NCBI GenBank assembly: GCA_903916595.1
Contig: CAIWXI010000075.1
Span: 1-64,000 of the forward strand
DNA length: 64,000 nucleotides
Reading direction: 5' to 3'
Source of the DNA: an uncultured Bacteroidales bacterium
GTDB lineage: Bacteria; Bacteroidota; Bacteroidia; Bacteroidales; FEN-979
Shown here: positions 50,821 to 59,877 of the stretch, piece after piece
Position numbering within the stretch: position 1 is the stretch's first letter
Layout: every line of letters starts with the position of its first letter
Notes under the pieces: generated by a model
Database searches by the model: none
The model's input: the letters and a program-made list of their open reading frames with translations, nothing else
What the model was told of the DNA's origin: nothing
Translations under genes and position numbers: made by a program

Positions 50821-51067
50821 TCTTTTTGGAGCGCATCTTTGACTCAACAAAGGAGCTTAACAGGTAGTATAAGCCGAACAAAGCTCCGGCCATCATAATG
50901 CTGTAATAAAACGAAGGATTAGAGCCTATAAGTCGGCCAACAGGGTTTGTTATTAAGCTGAAGGAATGCTTAAAAATCTCTCCGAAGCGGGTAAAGCTGT
51001 TCAGAAAATACTGAAAAATCATTCCGAAGACGTCGAATGCTGCAACCAGCGAATGTAAAGCTTCCAT
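50810..51067 (-). CDS. Small hypothetical membrane protein
   Basis: 85 residues. One clear hydrophobic helix (about 53-72, YYSIMMAGALFGLYYLLSSF) and a weaker one near the N-terminus, then a basic tail KMRSKKIRK. Family not recognised. Support is moderate: good ATG, membrane-like composition, and it fills the gap before the next gene; the overlap with the phosphatase end lowers confidence. Confidence 0.5.
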   Translation of the reverse strand: MEALHSLVAAFDVFGMIFQYFLNSFTRFGEIFKHSFSLITNPVGRLIGSNPSFYYSIMMAGALFGLYYLLSSFVESKMRSKKIRK

Positions 51068-51123
51068 AATTTAAAAGTTTTAGCAAATATACATCCGGTT
51101 GAAAAGAGTATATAGTTAATTTC

Positions 51124-51156
51124 GACGAAACGGGGAAAATAGCGGACGAAACGGGG
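51124..51156. repeat. Two 12-base direct repeats, 21 bases apart
   Basis: GACGAAACGGGG occurs at 51124-51135 and 51145-51156, both on one face of the helix (exactly two turns apart). Located in the 162-base gap between two minus-strand genes. Could be a regulator-binding site. Confidence 0.7.
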
Positions 51157-51229
51157 TAAATTCCCGGGCTAATGTGTTTTGAATCCCTCACTTCGATCTG
51201 AATATGAGATCAGCGTAACAAACTAATAA

Positions 51230-52750
51230 CTATTCTTTTATTGACTGCAGAGTGGCCCGTTCCTGATCCTTGTAAGTGACCTTGTGCTTTTTCCTAAGGT
51301 AACGGATGAGGCAGTCTTCAGTTGTCATTTCAAGCGTAACGCCTTCCCTGATGTGCCCGAAATCGTAAGCTGCCGAAATGTAGCTGTTTAAAGCGACGGA
51401 ATATGACTTGTCAGGGTCCAGCGGCTTTCCCGAACGGTTTAGCATGACAAGAACGGGACTTTGGCCCTGCTTTCCTTTAGTTATCATATACCTCATGCCA
51501 GAAGGGATCAGGTCGATGTCCTTTTCTTTTTTATATGCATTCAGGATGAGGGAGGCGATCTCGCTTCCTTGCATTTTAAAAACCATGACTTGATTTCCGA
51601 AAGGATCAAGACGGTAAATATCCCTGACTTTTATATCTCCATCGGGGATGCTCTGAATCCTTATCCCGCCTCTGTTCTGGAATGCGAAATCGGTTTTGGC
51701 TGCCCAGGCCATGGCATCGGTCATCAAAGCGCCCAGGTTTTGTTTGCCAGATATAGACCCGACAGCTTCTCCGGCCACCTTCTCGAATTCAGGGTTGTTT
51801 TCGTACTGTTCACGTAATGCCTGTATCTCCCGGTCTGCCCCCTGTATAGATTCCGTGGCAATGAGGGTGTCGTTTTTTTCTTCAATGCTGTTCCCCCTGA
51901 AGACCAGGGAGAGCTTCCCAATGAAACGCTGGTATGACCCGGCCTGGTCGATCATCACTCCTTTATCGATCAGGGCTTTCTTGAGTATAGTATGTGAGTG
52001 ACCGCCAATGATGACATCGAACGAAGGATATTCTTCGGCGAGTTTTTCATCAGTCTCAACGCCTAGATGGGTCAGGGCGATAAGATTTCCGTATTGCTTC
52101 TTCATCTCTGTATACTCTCCTGCAGTCTTCAGAGGATCGGTAAAGCTGAGGCCTTTTACTTTTGAAGGATGTGTATCGGGAATGCCGTCGTGGTTGATCT
52201 CGATGAGCCCTATAATTGGGATTTGCAGGTTTCCTGCTTTCAGAACGATATAAGCCGGAGGCTGCTTCAGGCACGAAGTACCGGTTTTTATATTGGCACA
52301 GATGAACGGAAATCGGGCCTGTTCAATTCTCTTCTCAAGAAAAGCCTGCCCAAGGTCAAACTCGTGATTTCCAAAACAGCTTACCGCAAAGCCGGCCTGG
52401 TTCATCAGGTCAATCATAGGGGCTCCCTTGTCAGCCACCATATCAACGTAGGGATTCCCCGTGAAGTTGTCGCCGGCCGATACAATAAAAACATAAGGAT
52501 GGGTTCGCTTCAGGCTGTCGGACAGGTATTTCAGCTTTGCAAATCCGCTGGTACTGGCATGCATATCGTTCAGATGGAGGATGATGACCTCGGTTCTTTT
52601 TCCGGTATCGGTCTGCGCAAAACATTCGCATCCGGGATTCAAGATGCAGGATGGAATTATCAGGAGAAGGACAAAAACGGGTATTCGGACCCTGAAAAGC
52701 CTGGTATTCTGCCGGATGTGACTATATCGGCGATGAAACAACAATCTCAT
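51230..52750 (-). CDS. 5'-nucleotidase / UshA-type metallophosphatase
   Basis: 506 residues. Signal anchor (about 24-46), then the metallophosphoesterase domain with VIILHLNDMHAS (metal Asp and His), GDNFTGN, SCFGNHEFDLG, LTHLGVETD and IIGGHSHT; the C-terminal 5'-nucleotidase domain has DFAFQNRGGIR and DPFGNQVMVFKM. It should hydrolyse nucleotides or related phosphate esters outside the cytoplasm. The ATG overlaps the stop of the acyl-CoA ligase gene (ATGA), so the two genes are coupled. Confidence 0.9.
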   Translation of the reverse strand: MRLLFHRRYSHIRQNTRLFRVRIPVFVLLLIIPSCILNPGCECFAQTDTGKRTEVIILHLNDMHASTSGFAKLKYLSDSLKRTHPYVFIVSAGDNFTGNPYVDMVADKGAPMIDLMNQAGFAVSCFGNHEFDLGQAFLEKRIEQARFPFICANIKTGTSCLKQPPAYIVLKAGNLQIPIIGLIEINHDGIPDTHPSKVKGLSFTDPLKTAGEYTEMKKQYGNLIALTHLGVETDEKLAEEYPSFDVIIGGHSHTILKKALIDKGVMIDQAGSYQRFIGKLSLVFRGNSIEEKNDTLIATESIQGADREIQALREQYENNPEFEKVAGEAVGSISGKQNLGALMTDAMAWAAKTDFAFQNRGGIRIQSIPDGDIKVRDIYRLDPFGNQVMVFKMQGSEIASLILNAYKKEKDIDLIPSGMRYMITKGKQGQSPVLVMLNRSGKPLDPDKSYSVALNSYISAAYDFGHIREGVTLEMTTEDCLIRYLRKKHKVTYKDQERATLQSIKE

Positions 52751-54384
52751 TTGTAAAGGAAGCGTTTAATGCTTCGTTTAGGTGTTTTTTCAAATTCCGT
52801 GGCGTGGATCTCGAACCCCGATACCATCATGTACTTGGGTACGTGATGGTTAAGGTCATGGATGTATCCTCCGAGAATTTTGGAAAGCTCTTCCTTGGTA
52901 TGTCCTGCTTTCTCAACGGCATCGTAATCGGGACAGATCAGGGCAATCAGTTTTTCGTCTCGCTCCAGTACCAGCGATTCCATCACCATAAACCGGTTGT
53001 TCAGGTGAGACTCCAGTTCCTCAGGATAAATGTTCTTGCCTGAAGGGCCAAGGATCATGCTCTTGCTCCGTCCTTTGATATAGATATTCCCGTGTTTATC
53101 GGTTACCCCAAGGTCGCCTGTATGAAGCCACCCATCTGCATCCAGAACCTGGGTGGTGGCGTTTTCGTTTTTATAATATCCAAGCATCACATGAGAACCC
53201 CTAACCAGGATTTCGCCGGTAGTATGAAATGGATCGGCCGAATCAATTTTAATCTCCAGCTCGTCTACCGCTCTGCCTGAAGCACCCAGCTGCGTGGTTT
53301 TCCAGGATGCATAAGAGATTAGAGGGCCGCACTCTGTCATGCCATAACCTACGGTAAAAGGGAATTTTATCTTTCTGAAAAACCGTTCAGCTTCCATGTT
53401 AAAAGCGGCGCCACCAATGACCAGCTCCTTGAAATTCCCTCCGAAGACCAGGAAAAGTTTTTTTCTTATTTTATTGTGAATGAGTATGTTGATACCCGGT
53501 ATAGTCATCATGATATTGATCGCCTGCTTGCGGAATAAAGGCAGGATCTGGGTCTTGTAAATCTTCTCGATCACCAGAGGAACACTTAGAATCAGGGCAG
53601 GCTTAATCTCCTGGAAGGCTTGCATGATGATCTTCGGAGAAGGCGTTTTAGTAAGGAAAGTGATATCGCAGCCCAGGGTAAAGGGGAAAAGGAACTCGAA
53701 AGCACAGCCATACGTATGAGCCAGGGGTAAAAACGAAAGGATTTTGTCTTTCGGCTTCAAAGGCATGTTCCTGTGAGCGAAAATAATATTTCCGTACAGA
53801 CTCTTGTGCTGAAGAACTACCCCTTTGGAAAAGCCCGTCGTACCCGAAGTGTAGCTGATCACGGCGATGTCGTCAGGCGAGAATTCCTCAAAATGAATTT
53901 TCTCAGAGGTAATTTCAGCATCCGCCATCCGATATCGGATATCGGATATCAGACTTTCCGTTTTCCTCTCAAACAACACCGCGTTCGTCTGTATCCTGAA
54001 AATGGCCTTGATGATCGGCATCTCGGCGATTTTCAGGTCTTTAAAAATGAGTTCCTCCACGAACATCAGGCAGGCATCGGAATGGGTTGTAATAAAATGA
54101 ACGTCGGCCGGTTTGAAATCAGGAAGGATAGGCACGATCACTGCTCCGAAAGTAACGGTTGCAATATAAATGATACCCCAGTTTGCCGAATTTTTGCCAA
54201 GGAGTACAATCTTATCCCCTTTTTTAATGCCTTTTTTCCTGAAGATCGAGTGAATATCAAGAATTCTTGTGCCCACATCTTTATAGGTGTAAGCTGATCC
54301 GCCGTAATCGGATAAAGCCCGGTTATCCCAGTTGTTGCGGATGCTGACTTCAAAAAGGGCTGTCAGGTTGTTCGGGACAGACAT
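52747..54384 (-). CDS. AMP-forming acyl-CoA ligase with intragenic heptamers
   Basis: 545 residues. Adenylate-forming fold: P-loop YTSGTTGFSKGV (about 180-191), GYGMTECGPLISY, WLHTGDLGVTDKHGNIYIKGRSK and the C-terminal Lys region (KTPKRSIKR). Probably activates fatty or aromatic acids to acyl-CoA. Before the P-loop, residues LISDIRYRMADAEI are encoded by five GATATC/GATGGCG-type heptamers (53920-53954), an insertion in a variable surface stretch. It shares an operon with the 5'-nucleotidase gene. Confidence 0.9.
   Translation of the reverse strand: MSVPNNLTALFEVSIRNNWDNRALSDYGGSAYTYKDVGTRILDIHSIFRKKGIKKGDKIVLLGKNSANWGIIYIATVTFGAVIVPILPDFKPADVHFITTHSDACLMFVEELIFKDLKIAEMPIIKAIFRIQTNAVLFERKTESLISDIRYRMADAEITSEKIHFEEFSPDDIAVISYTSGTTGFSKGVVLQHKSLYGNIIFAHRNMPLKPKDKILSFLPLAHTYGCAFEFLFPFTLGCDITFLTKTPSPKIIMQAFQEIKPALILSVPLVIEKIYKTQILPLFRKQAINIMMTIPGINILIHNKIRKKLFLVFGGNFKELVIGGAAFNMEAERFFRKIKFPFTVGYGMTECGPLISYASWKTTQLGASGRAVDELEIKIDSADPFHTTGEILVRGSHVMLGYYKNENATTQVLDADGWLHTGDLGVTDKHGNIYIKGRSKSMILGPSGKNIYPEELESHLNNRFMVMESLVLERDEKLIALICPDYDAVEKAGHTKEELSKILGGYIHDLNHHVPKYMMVSGFEIHATEFEKTPKRSIKRFLYK
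53920..53954 (-). repeat. Five heptamer units inside the acyl-CoA ligase gene
   Basis: Plus-strand units ATCCGCC, ATCCGAT, ATCGGAT, ATCGGAT, ATCAGAC. Read on the minus strand they encode part of the segment SLISDIRYRMADAEI. The frame is maintained. Confidence 0.9.
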
Positions 54385-54424
54385 AGTGCTGAATAAAGTA
54401 CGAAGGTCATAAAAAAGAAGTCAC

Positions 54425-55477
54425 CTACGACAATAATCGGTCGTATAATTCAAGAAATTGCCGGATGCAGTGTTTCCAGTTGAACCTTGAAGCATATTCT
54501 TTAATCTCCTCAGAGTATAAGCCGGGTTCTTTCTCCCTCAATTCAAGGCCATTACGCAAAACTGTGGCCATAGACTGCGCATCGAAGCTGTCCCAGTAAT
54601 AAGCGATCACACCACCGATTTCGGGCAGACTGCCCGCCCGGCTCAGGAAAACCTGTTTCCCTGCCAGCATGGCTTCGATCACCGGTAGGCCGAAACCTTC
54701 GGCAAGGGAAGGAAACAGGAAGGCCTTGCAGTGTTTGTAAAGCCAGTATTTCTCATCTTCATCGAGGGTACCCGCGAGGATAATGTTTTCAGAGACAGCC
54801 GAGTCGCGGATCATCTCGCGGATACTGTCGCCATATGCAGTCTGGTTGTTTCCACCCAGAACCAGAAGATGATCGGGAAAATGATCCATCAGGGGGATGA
54901 GACTGTGGAAATTCTTTTTTTCCTTAAATACCGAAAGAGAGAAAAAGAAAGGTTTTTCGGGCAGCCAGTGCGGCATTGTGGCATCAGGCCGGGGCTCCAG
55001 CTTCACTCCGTCGTTAATAGTAATAACCTCTTTGTTACCGGTTTCAACATGTTCTTTGAAAATCTTGGACGTATAGTCTGAAATCACGGTGACTGCCGTG
55101 GCCATATCTGCATTTCTCTGAAGTATTTTCATGTATTTCGCCGCTTTGGCCGGGCTTTTCTCCGTAAGAAAATTCAGGTCGTGAACAGTAAGTATGAATT
55201 TTGACTGCGGATGAGGGAGATGTGATGGAAACTGGTGGAGGCTGTGCCAGATAATTGGTTTAGGGCTGAGCCTGGGGATATATCGCTGCCAGAAGGCCGC
55301 TCTGATCCACTCTGCCCCCGGATCTTTCGGGAAAGGGAAACCCGAAGGAAAAAGAAAACCAGGCTCAAGCGTTGATGGACAGTACTTCATCAGCTCATCG
55401 GCGAAGTTAAGCGAATACTGCCCCAACCCGGAGTACAGGTCGTTGGTCTTATATATGTCGACAAGCAGTTTCACCAT
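54425..55477 (-). CDS. GT4-type glycosyltransferase
   Basis: 350 residues. The C-terminal GT-B domain has KPFFFSLSVFKEKKNF (donor-binding start), LAGTLDEDEKYWLYKHCKAFLFPSLAEGFGLPVIEAMLAGKQV with the E-x7-E pair, and SLPEIGG. Retaining transferase, probably adding sugar to a surface polymer or lipid. The start codon ATG at 55477 with the next two codons is the last unit of an ATGGTGAA octamer array. Confidence 0.88.
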   Translation of the reverse strand: MVKLLVDIYKTNDLYSGLGQYSLNFADELMKYCPSTLEPGFLFPSGFPFPKDPGAEWIRAAFWQRYIPRLSPKPIIWHSLHQFPSHLPHPQSKFILTVHDLNFLTEKSPAKAAKYMKILQRNADMATAVTVISDYTSKIFKEHVETGNKEVITINDGVKLEPRPDATMPHWLPEKPFFFSLSVFKEKKNFHSLIPLMDHFPDHLLVLGGNNQTAYGDSIREMIRDSAVSENIILAGTLDEDEKYWLYKHCKAFLFPSLAEGFGLPVIEAMLAGKQVFLSRAGSLPEIGGVIAYYWDSFDAQSMATVLRNGLELREKEPGLYSEEIKEYASRFNWKHCIRQFLELYDRLLS

Positions 55478-55503
55478 TTCACCATTTCACCATTTCACCA
55501 TTT
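55472..55503. repeat. Four-copy CACCATTT octamer array giving a start codon
   Basis: Reverse ATGGTGAA units; the innermost one supplies ATG GTG AA of the glycosyltransferase. ATG codons of the outer units are out of frame or meet TGA after four codons. Confidence 0.93.
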
Positions 55504-55546
55504 TTTTCAGCAAAGAAACAAAATTCGTAACTTGTCTGCCCAGATT

Positions 55547-56809
55547 ATGCTGAATAAATTTCTCAACGATCTTCGTAAAAAGGACCACAAACCAGGTTTT
55601 GGAGGTCTCGACATACTCCATTACATAGGCCCGGGCCTCTTGGTAACCGTTGGTTTCATTGATCCGGGCAACTGGGCATCGAACATTGCGGCAGGTTCCC
55701 AATACGGCTATATCCTGCTATGGATGGTCAGCCTTTCAACGGTCATGCTCATCATTCTTCAGCATAACGTGGCCCACCTGGGTATAGCCACCGGACTATG
55801 CCTGGCTGAAGCGGCCACGAAATACATGAGGCCATGGGTGTCAAAGTCGGTTCTCTGGTCGGCCATGGGCGCCTCGGTGTCCACCTCCCTGGCCGAGATC
55901 CTGGGCGCTTCCATCGCCATGAACATGCTCTTTGGAATCCCTATACCGGCAGGCGCTATACTTACCCTTGCCTTTGTAATGGTCATGCTGTTCACAAATT
56001 CATACCGCAAGATCGAGAAATTTATTATTGCTTTCGTTTCTGTTATAGGTCTTTCCTTTCTGTATGAACTTACGCTGGTGAAGGTCGACTGGGTTGCTGC
56101 CGGTTTTGGATGGGTAAGCCCGTCGATCCCCGAAGGTTCCATGATCATCGTCATGAGTGTACTGGGTGCGGTGGTGATGCCCCACAACTTGTTTTTACAT
56201 TCCGAAATAATTCAAAGCCGGCAGTGGAATCTCGAAAACGAATCGGTCATCCGCCGTCAGTTAAAATTTGAATTTTTCGACACTTTATTATCGATGGTCA
56301 TAGGTTGGGCAATCAACAGCGCTATTATTATCCTCGCCGCCGCGACATTTTTTATAAGCAAAACACCTGTAAATCAGCTGCAGCAGGCGGTAAGTATACT
56401 CAGTCCGCTACTGGGAAGCCATGCCGGCATCGTCTTTGCAGTGGCCTTACTGTTCTCGGGACTCGCTTCGACCATTACTTCAGGTATGGCCGGAGGGTCC
56501 ATCCTGGCGGGCATATACAAAGAGCCATATGACATCAAAGACAGTCACTCGAGACTTGGTGTGATCCTTTCGCTGGTACTCGCCGTGCTCATCATCTTTG
56601 TCATCCGCAATCCATACATGGGATTGATCATTTCGCAGATGATACTGAGTATTCAACTGCCTTTCACGATATTTGCCCAGATCCGCCTCACTTCATCGCC
56701 GGAAGTAATGGGAAGTCATGTAAACCGTAAAAGAACTACAGCTCTTTTGCTTGCGATCGGCGCGGTGGTTACCTTTCTTAATATTCGCCTTCTCATCAGT
56801 TTCTTGTAA
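55547..56809 (+). CDS. Nramp-family divalent metal transporter
   Basis: 420 residues from ATG 55547 (a TTG at 55532 is less likely), about eleven transmembrane helices. TM1 has IDPGNWASN, with Asp and Asn that coordinate the metal, and TM6 has MPHNLFLHS with the metal-binding Met. Imports Mn2+ or Fe2+ with protons. Divergent from the glycosyltransferase gene; the octamer array and about 40 bases separate the two starts. Confidence 0.93.
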   Translation: MLNKFLNDLRKKDHKPGFGGLDILHYIGPGLLVTVGFIDPGNWASNIAAGSQYGYILLWMVSLSTVMLIILQHNVAHLGIATGLCLAEAATKYMRPWVSKSVLWSAMGASVSTSLAEILGASIAMNMLFGIPIPAGAILTLAFVMVMLFTNSYRKIEKFIIAFVSVIGLSFLYELTLVKVDWVAAGFGWVSPSIPEGSMIIVMSVLGAVVMPHNLFLHSEIIQSRQWNLENESVIRRQLKFEFFDTLLSMVIGWAINSAIIILAAATFFISKTPVNQLQQAVSILSPLLGSHAGIVFAVALLFSGLASTITSGMAGGSILAGIYKEPYDIKDSHSRLGVILSLVLAVLIIFVIRNPYMGLIISQMILSIQLPFTIFAQIRLTSSPEVMGSHVNRKRTTALLLAIGAVVTFLNIRLLISFL

Positions 56810-56818
56810 CTTTGCAGA

Positions 56819-58054
56819 ATGAAAAAGTTCGCCATTTGGGTATTTCGCATGTTTACCTTCGTGTTGATATTCCTGCTTGGAATTGAGGCGGTTCTTTATT
56901 TCACGGCGCCGGTTTACGATTTTCAGGAACCTATGCAGTTTTCGGGCGACAAATTCTTTAATCCTTACCAGGGGCTCGACAGTTCCGGCTGGAGGAAAAG
57001 TAATTTTCATTTTCATGTTAAGGAATGGTGGGGGCTTACCGCGGGCCGAAACAACACGCCCGAGGACTTTTACCGGGTCTATAAATGGATGAATTATGAT
57101 GCCCCCCAGATTTCGAACTACCAGAGTATCTCTACCCTGTTCAGGGATTCGGTATTTTACATTCCTGTGTACGAACATGGTTTTGGCTTGAGAAAGAAGC
57201 ATCAGATGCTGATCGGAGCGAGGGAAGTTCTTTGGCTTGATTATTCAATAGTGCAGAACCTCAGCCAGAAACAACATATTCTTAACCTGCTGAGGCCTCA
57301 GAGCGATATTGTTGCCATTGCCCATCCCGACTGGGAAGGGGGCTATTCGCTGAGAGACATGAAATATCTTTCGAATTACGATATGCTTGAGGTGCTCGAC
57401 AACAACTGGAGATCGATACCCCAGTGGGATGCAGCTCTTTCATCGGGTCATGCTGTATGGATACTGGCGGATGATGACGCCCATAATATTGACGATCCCT
57501 ACCAGATCCAGCGTTGTGCCACGTATATTCATTCCCCTGTTCTGCGGAAGGATTCGATGATCAGTTCGCTTAAAAGCGGAAGGGCATTCGGAGTTGAGAT
57601 CTATATGGGAAATGACTGGACGTTTCAGCAGAAAGCCGGCTGGGCCGGGCAGATCGCTCATCTGAATCATGTTCGGATGTCGGGCGATACGCTTAAGGTT
57701 TCGGTAAGCGGCGAGGTGTTTAAAGTAATGTTCATAGGCCAGGATGGCCGGATCAGGAAATCGTCATACGGAGATAAGGGTCTTTGGTATAAATTTAGTC
57801 CGGAAGACACATACATTCGTACGGAGATTACTTTTTTTGCACATCATGCCCATCCGACCATTGGACCAGGCGATATTTTTTATCTCAACCCGGTGTTCCG
57901 TTACAGCGGGAACCTGCCTGTGAATGATCTGAAAGCAGAGATCGACTGGCCCCGGACATGGATCTACCGTTTCATGACCTTCGGCTCTCTGATTGCAATT
58001 CTATGGGCTTTGTATCGCGTTAGAAAGAAACGAAATCCGGACCTTACCCGATGA
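56819..58054 (+). CDS. Membrane-anchored PHP-like phosphoesterase
   Basis: 411 residues with one N-terminal helix (about 7-28) and one near the C-terminus (about 384-402). The exposed part resembles a PHP domain: SNFHFHVKEWWG, VYEHGFGLRKKHQMLIGAREVLWLDYS, IVAIAHPDW, and ILADDDAHN, giving the metal-binding His and Asp set. The usual HTH of PHP motif I is replaced by HFH. Followed, with a four-base overlap, by a GT39 gene, so it may act in envelope glycan metabolism. Function unproven. Confidence 0.7.
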   Translation: MKKFAIWVFRMFTFVLIFLLGIEAVLYFTAPVYDFQEPMQFSGDKFFNPYQGLDSSGWRKSNFHFHVKEWWGLTAGRNNTPEDFYRVYKWMNYDAPQISNYQSISTLFRDSVFYIPVYEHGFGLRKKHQMLIGAREVLWLDYSIVQNLSQKQHILNLLRPQSDIVAIAHPDWEGGYSLRDMKYLSNYDMLEVLDNNWRSIPQWDAALSSGHAVWILADDDAHNIDDPYQIQRCATYIHSPVLRKDSMISSLKSGRAFGVEIYMGNDWTFQQKAGWAGQIAHLNHVRMSGDTLKVSVSGEVFKVMFIGQDGRIRKSSYGDKGLWYKFSPEDTYIRTEITFFAHHAHPTIGPGDIFYLNPVFRYSGNLPVNDLKAEIDWPRTWIYRFMTFGSLIAILWALYRVRKKRNPDLTR

Positions 58055-59850
58055 TTCCATCCAACCGTAAAATATACTGGGCGCTGGGAATACTGCTGGT
58101 TTTATCGGCCGTGATAAGGCTTGTGATTGCAGGGGCTATTGAACTGGGAAACGACGAGGTGTACTACTGGACTTATGCGAAGTTTCCCGACATGAGCCAC
58201 TTCGACCATCCCCCCATGGTCGGGCTGCTGATTCAACTTTTTACCTTTAATCTCAGATTTGACAGCGAGATCTTTCTGAGGCTGGGATCTGTGGTGTTGG
58301 GAACGGCTTGCACCTGGCTTATTTTTCTTATCGGCAGGAAGATCAAGAACCCTGCTGCCGGGCTTTATGCAGCCTTCCTTTTTACCGCTTCGTTTTATGG
58401 CTTCATCCTGGTAGGGACTTTCATCCTGCCCGATACTCCCCAGGTCTTTTTCTGGCTCATAAGCTTATACCTGCTGGTTTGTTCCCTTCCCGATGAATCG
58501 CTTTCGAGGCAAAGCAGAACATACCTGTTCTTTGCCGGATTAAGCATTGGCCTGGCCCTGCTTTCGAAGTATCATTCGGTGTTTTTGATTTTCGGAGCCG
58601 GGATGTTCATTCTTTTCAGCAACCGGAAATGGTTGTTCGCAAAGGAAACCTGGATAGCATTGCTGATGGCTGTTCTGTTGTTCATGCCGGTTGTTTTCTG
58701 GAATTCCAACAATAACTATATCAGTTTCACATTTCATGAAAGCCGGGTGGGGATCACCGAATCGGGAATTCAGCTGCAGTATTTCATAACCGAGTTGCTG
58801 GGGCAGGTGTTTTATAATAACCCGGTGAACATCGTTCTGATTGTCATGGCATTCATAGGAGTTTTGAGAGGAAAACAAATTCTTGAAAAATCATACCTCC
58901 GGCTGATCTTATGGTTGAGTGTTCCTTTATGGCTGGTTTTTGTCTCTTTCTCCCTGTTCCGTTCTACGCTGCCTCACTGGACCGGCCCGGCATATATAGG
59001 CTTTATTCTGATCGCGGCATCATGGCTGGCCACTCCTGTATCAGAGACAAAAAGACTGAAACTGCTTCCATGGCCCGTGGCTCTGGCCCTGGTTTTTATC
59101 CTTACCGTCATTACCCTGGCAGTTACCCAGATCAGATACGGCTGGGTGCCCTTAAAAAAATGGAAGGTGGAAGATGTTTCTGCCGATCTCTGGGGAATGC
59201 AACAACTGGGCGAAAAATTCGGTCCGGTGGCTGCCTGGGATGAAGATCATTTTCTTGTCGACAAAGGCTCTCCTATCTTTACTTTTCGCTGGTTTCCTGC
59301 CGCCAATTTCGACTATTATGTAGGAAGGCCAACGGGGCGTAAGGTGTATGCACTTGGCAATTTGGAACGTATCCATAAGTATCAGTGGATTAATGCTATA
59401 CGTGGAAACATGAAAAAAGATGCAGATGCGTATTATATTGCCTTAAGCGACGATTACGAAGATCCGGTGCGCCTGTATGGCAGTTTGTTTGAACTGGTGC
59501 TTCCATCCGATACAATTCCGATAATACGCGGCCGCGACACCATCCGCAAGGCATATATTTACAAACTGATCAACCTTAAACAGGAGTTGAATTTTGTTAC
59601 ACGTGATTCTACCAGACCTGTGACAAAAGTTGACACCCTGGACTATTTTATCAGACAGATCAGAAACAATCCTGAATGGATGCAGATATTACAAAAAAGA
59701 GCGAAGGACAAGGGTATAACTATGACTGAAATGATCAGTGAGGAAGCAAGAAAGATGAAGGCCGATCACAGGGATATGCTTGATGTGCTTTCGGGCGATA
59801 AAAAAGATTCCCTTAAAGAGATCAGGATACTGAAGGATAACGGCAGATAA
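58051..59850 (+). CDS. GT39/ArnT-like polyprenol-phosphate glycosyltransferase
   Basis: 599 residues with about ten membrane helices in the first 370 residues and a soluble C-terminal part. Landmark: GNDEVYYWTYAKFPDMSHFDHPPMVGLL, the catalytic loop of PMT_2/ArnT-type enzymes (Asp-Glu and the following HPP). The C-terminus (about 480-599) ends in a charged helix and is rich in KD/KE. It would transfer a sugar from an undecaprenyl-phosphate donor to a lipid or protein. The start overlaps the stop of the PHP-like gene. Confidence 0.88.
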   Translation: MIPSNRKIYWALGILLVLSAVIRLVIAGAIELGNDEVYYWTYAKFPDMSHFDHPPMVGLLIQLFTFNLRFDSEIFLRLGSVVLGTACTWLIFLIGRKIKNPAAGLYAAFLFTASFYGFILVGTFILPDTPQVFFWLISLYLLVCSLPDESLSRQSRTYLFFAGLSIGLALLSKYHSVFLIFGAGMFILFSNRKWLFAKETWIALLMAVLLFMPVVFWNSNNNYISFTFHESRVGITESGIQLQYFITELLGQVFYNNPVNIVLIVMAFIGVLRGKQILEKSYLRLILWLSVPLWLVFVSFSLFRSTLPHWTGPAYIGFILIAASWLATPVSETKRLKLLPWPVALALVFILTVITLAVTQIRYGWVPLKKWKVEDVSADLWGMQQLGEKFGPVAAWDEDHFLVDKGSPIFTFRWFPAANFDYYVGRPTGRKVYALGNLERIHKYQWINAIRGNMKKDADAYYIALSDDYEDPVRLYGSLFELVLPSDTIPIIRGRDTIRKAYIYKLINLKQELNFVTRDSTRPVTKVDTLDYFIRQIRNNPEWMQILQKRAKDKGITMTEMISEEARKMKADHRDMLDVLSGDKKDSLKEIRILKDNGR

Positions 59851-59877
59851 CGGATTACAGAAATTAATTGACAGGAT

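Noticed and set aside
56807-56814. TAACTTTG as promoter of the PHP-like gene
   Set aside because: Only four bases before the ATG and no TTG at proper distance; transcription would start at or after the start codon.
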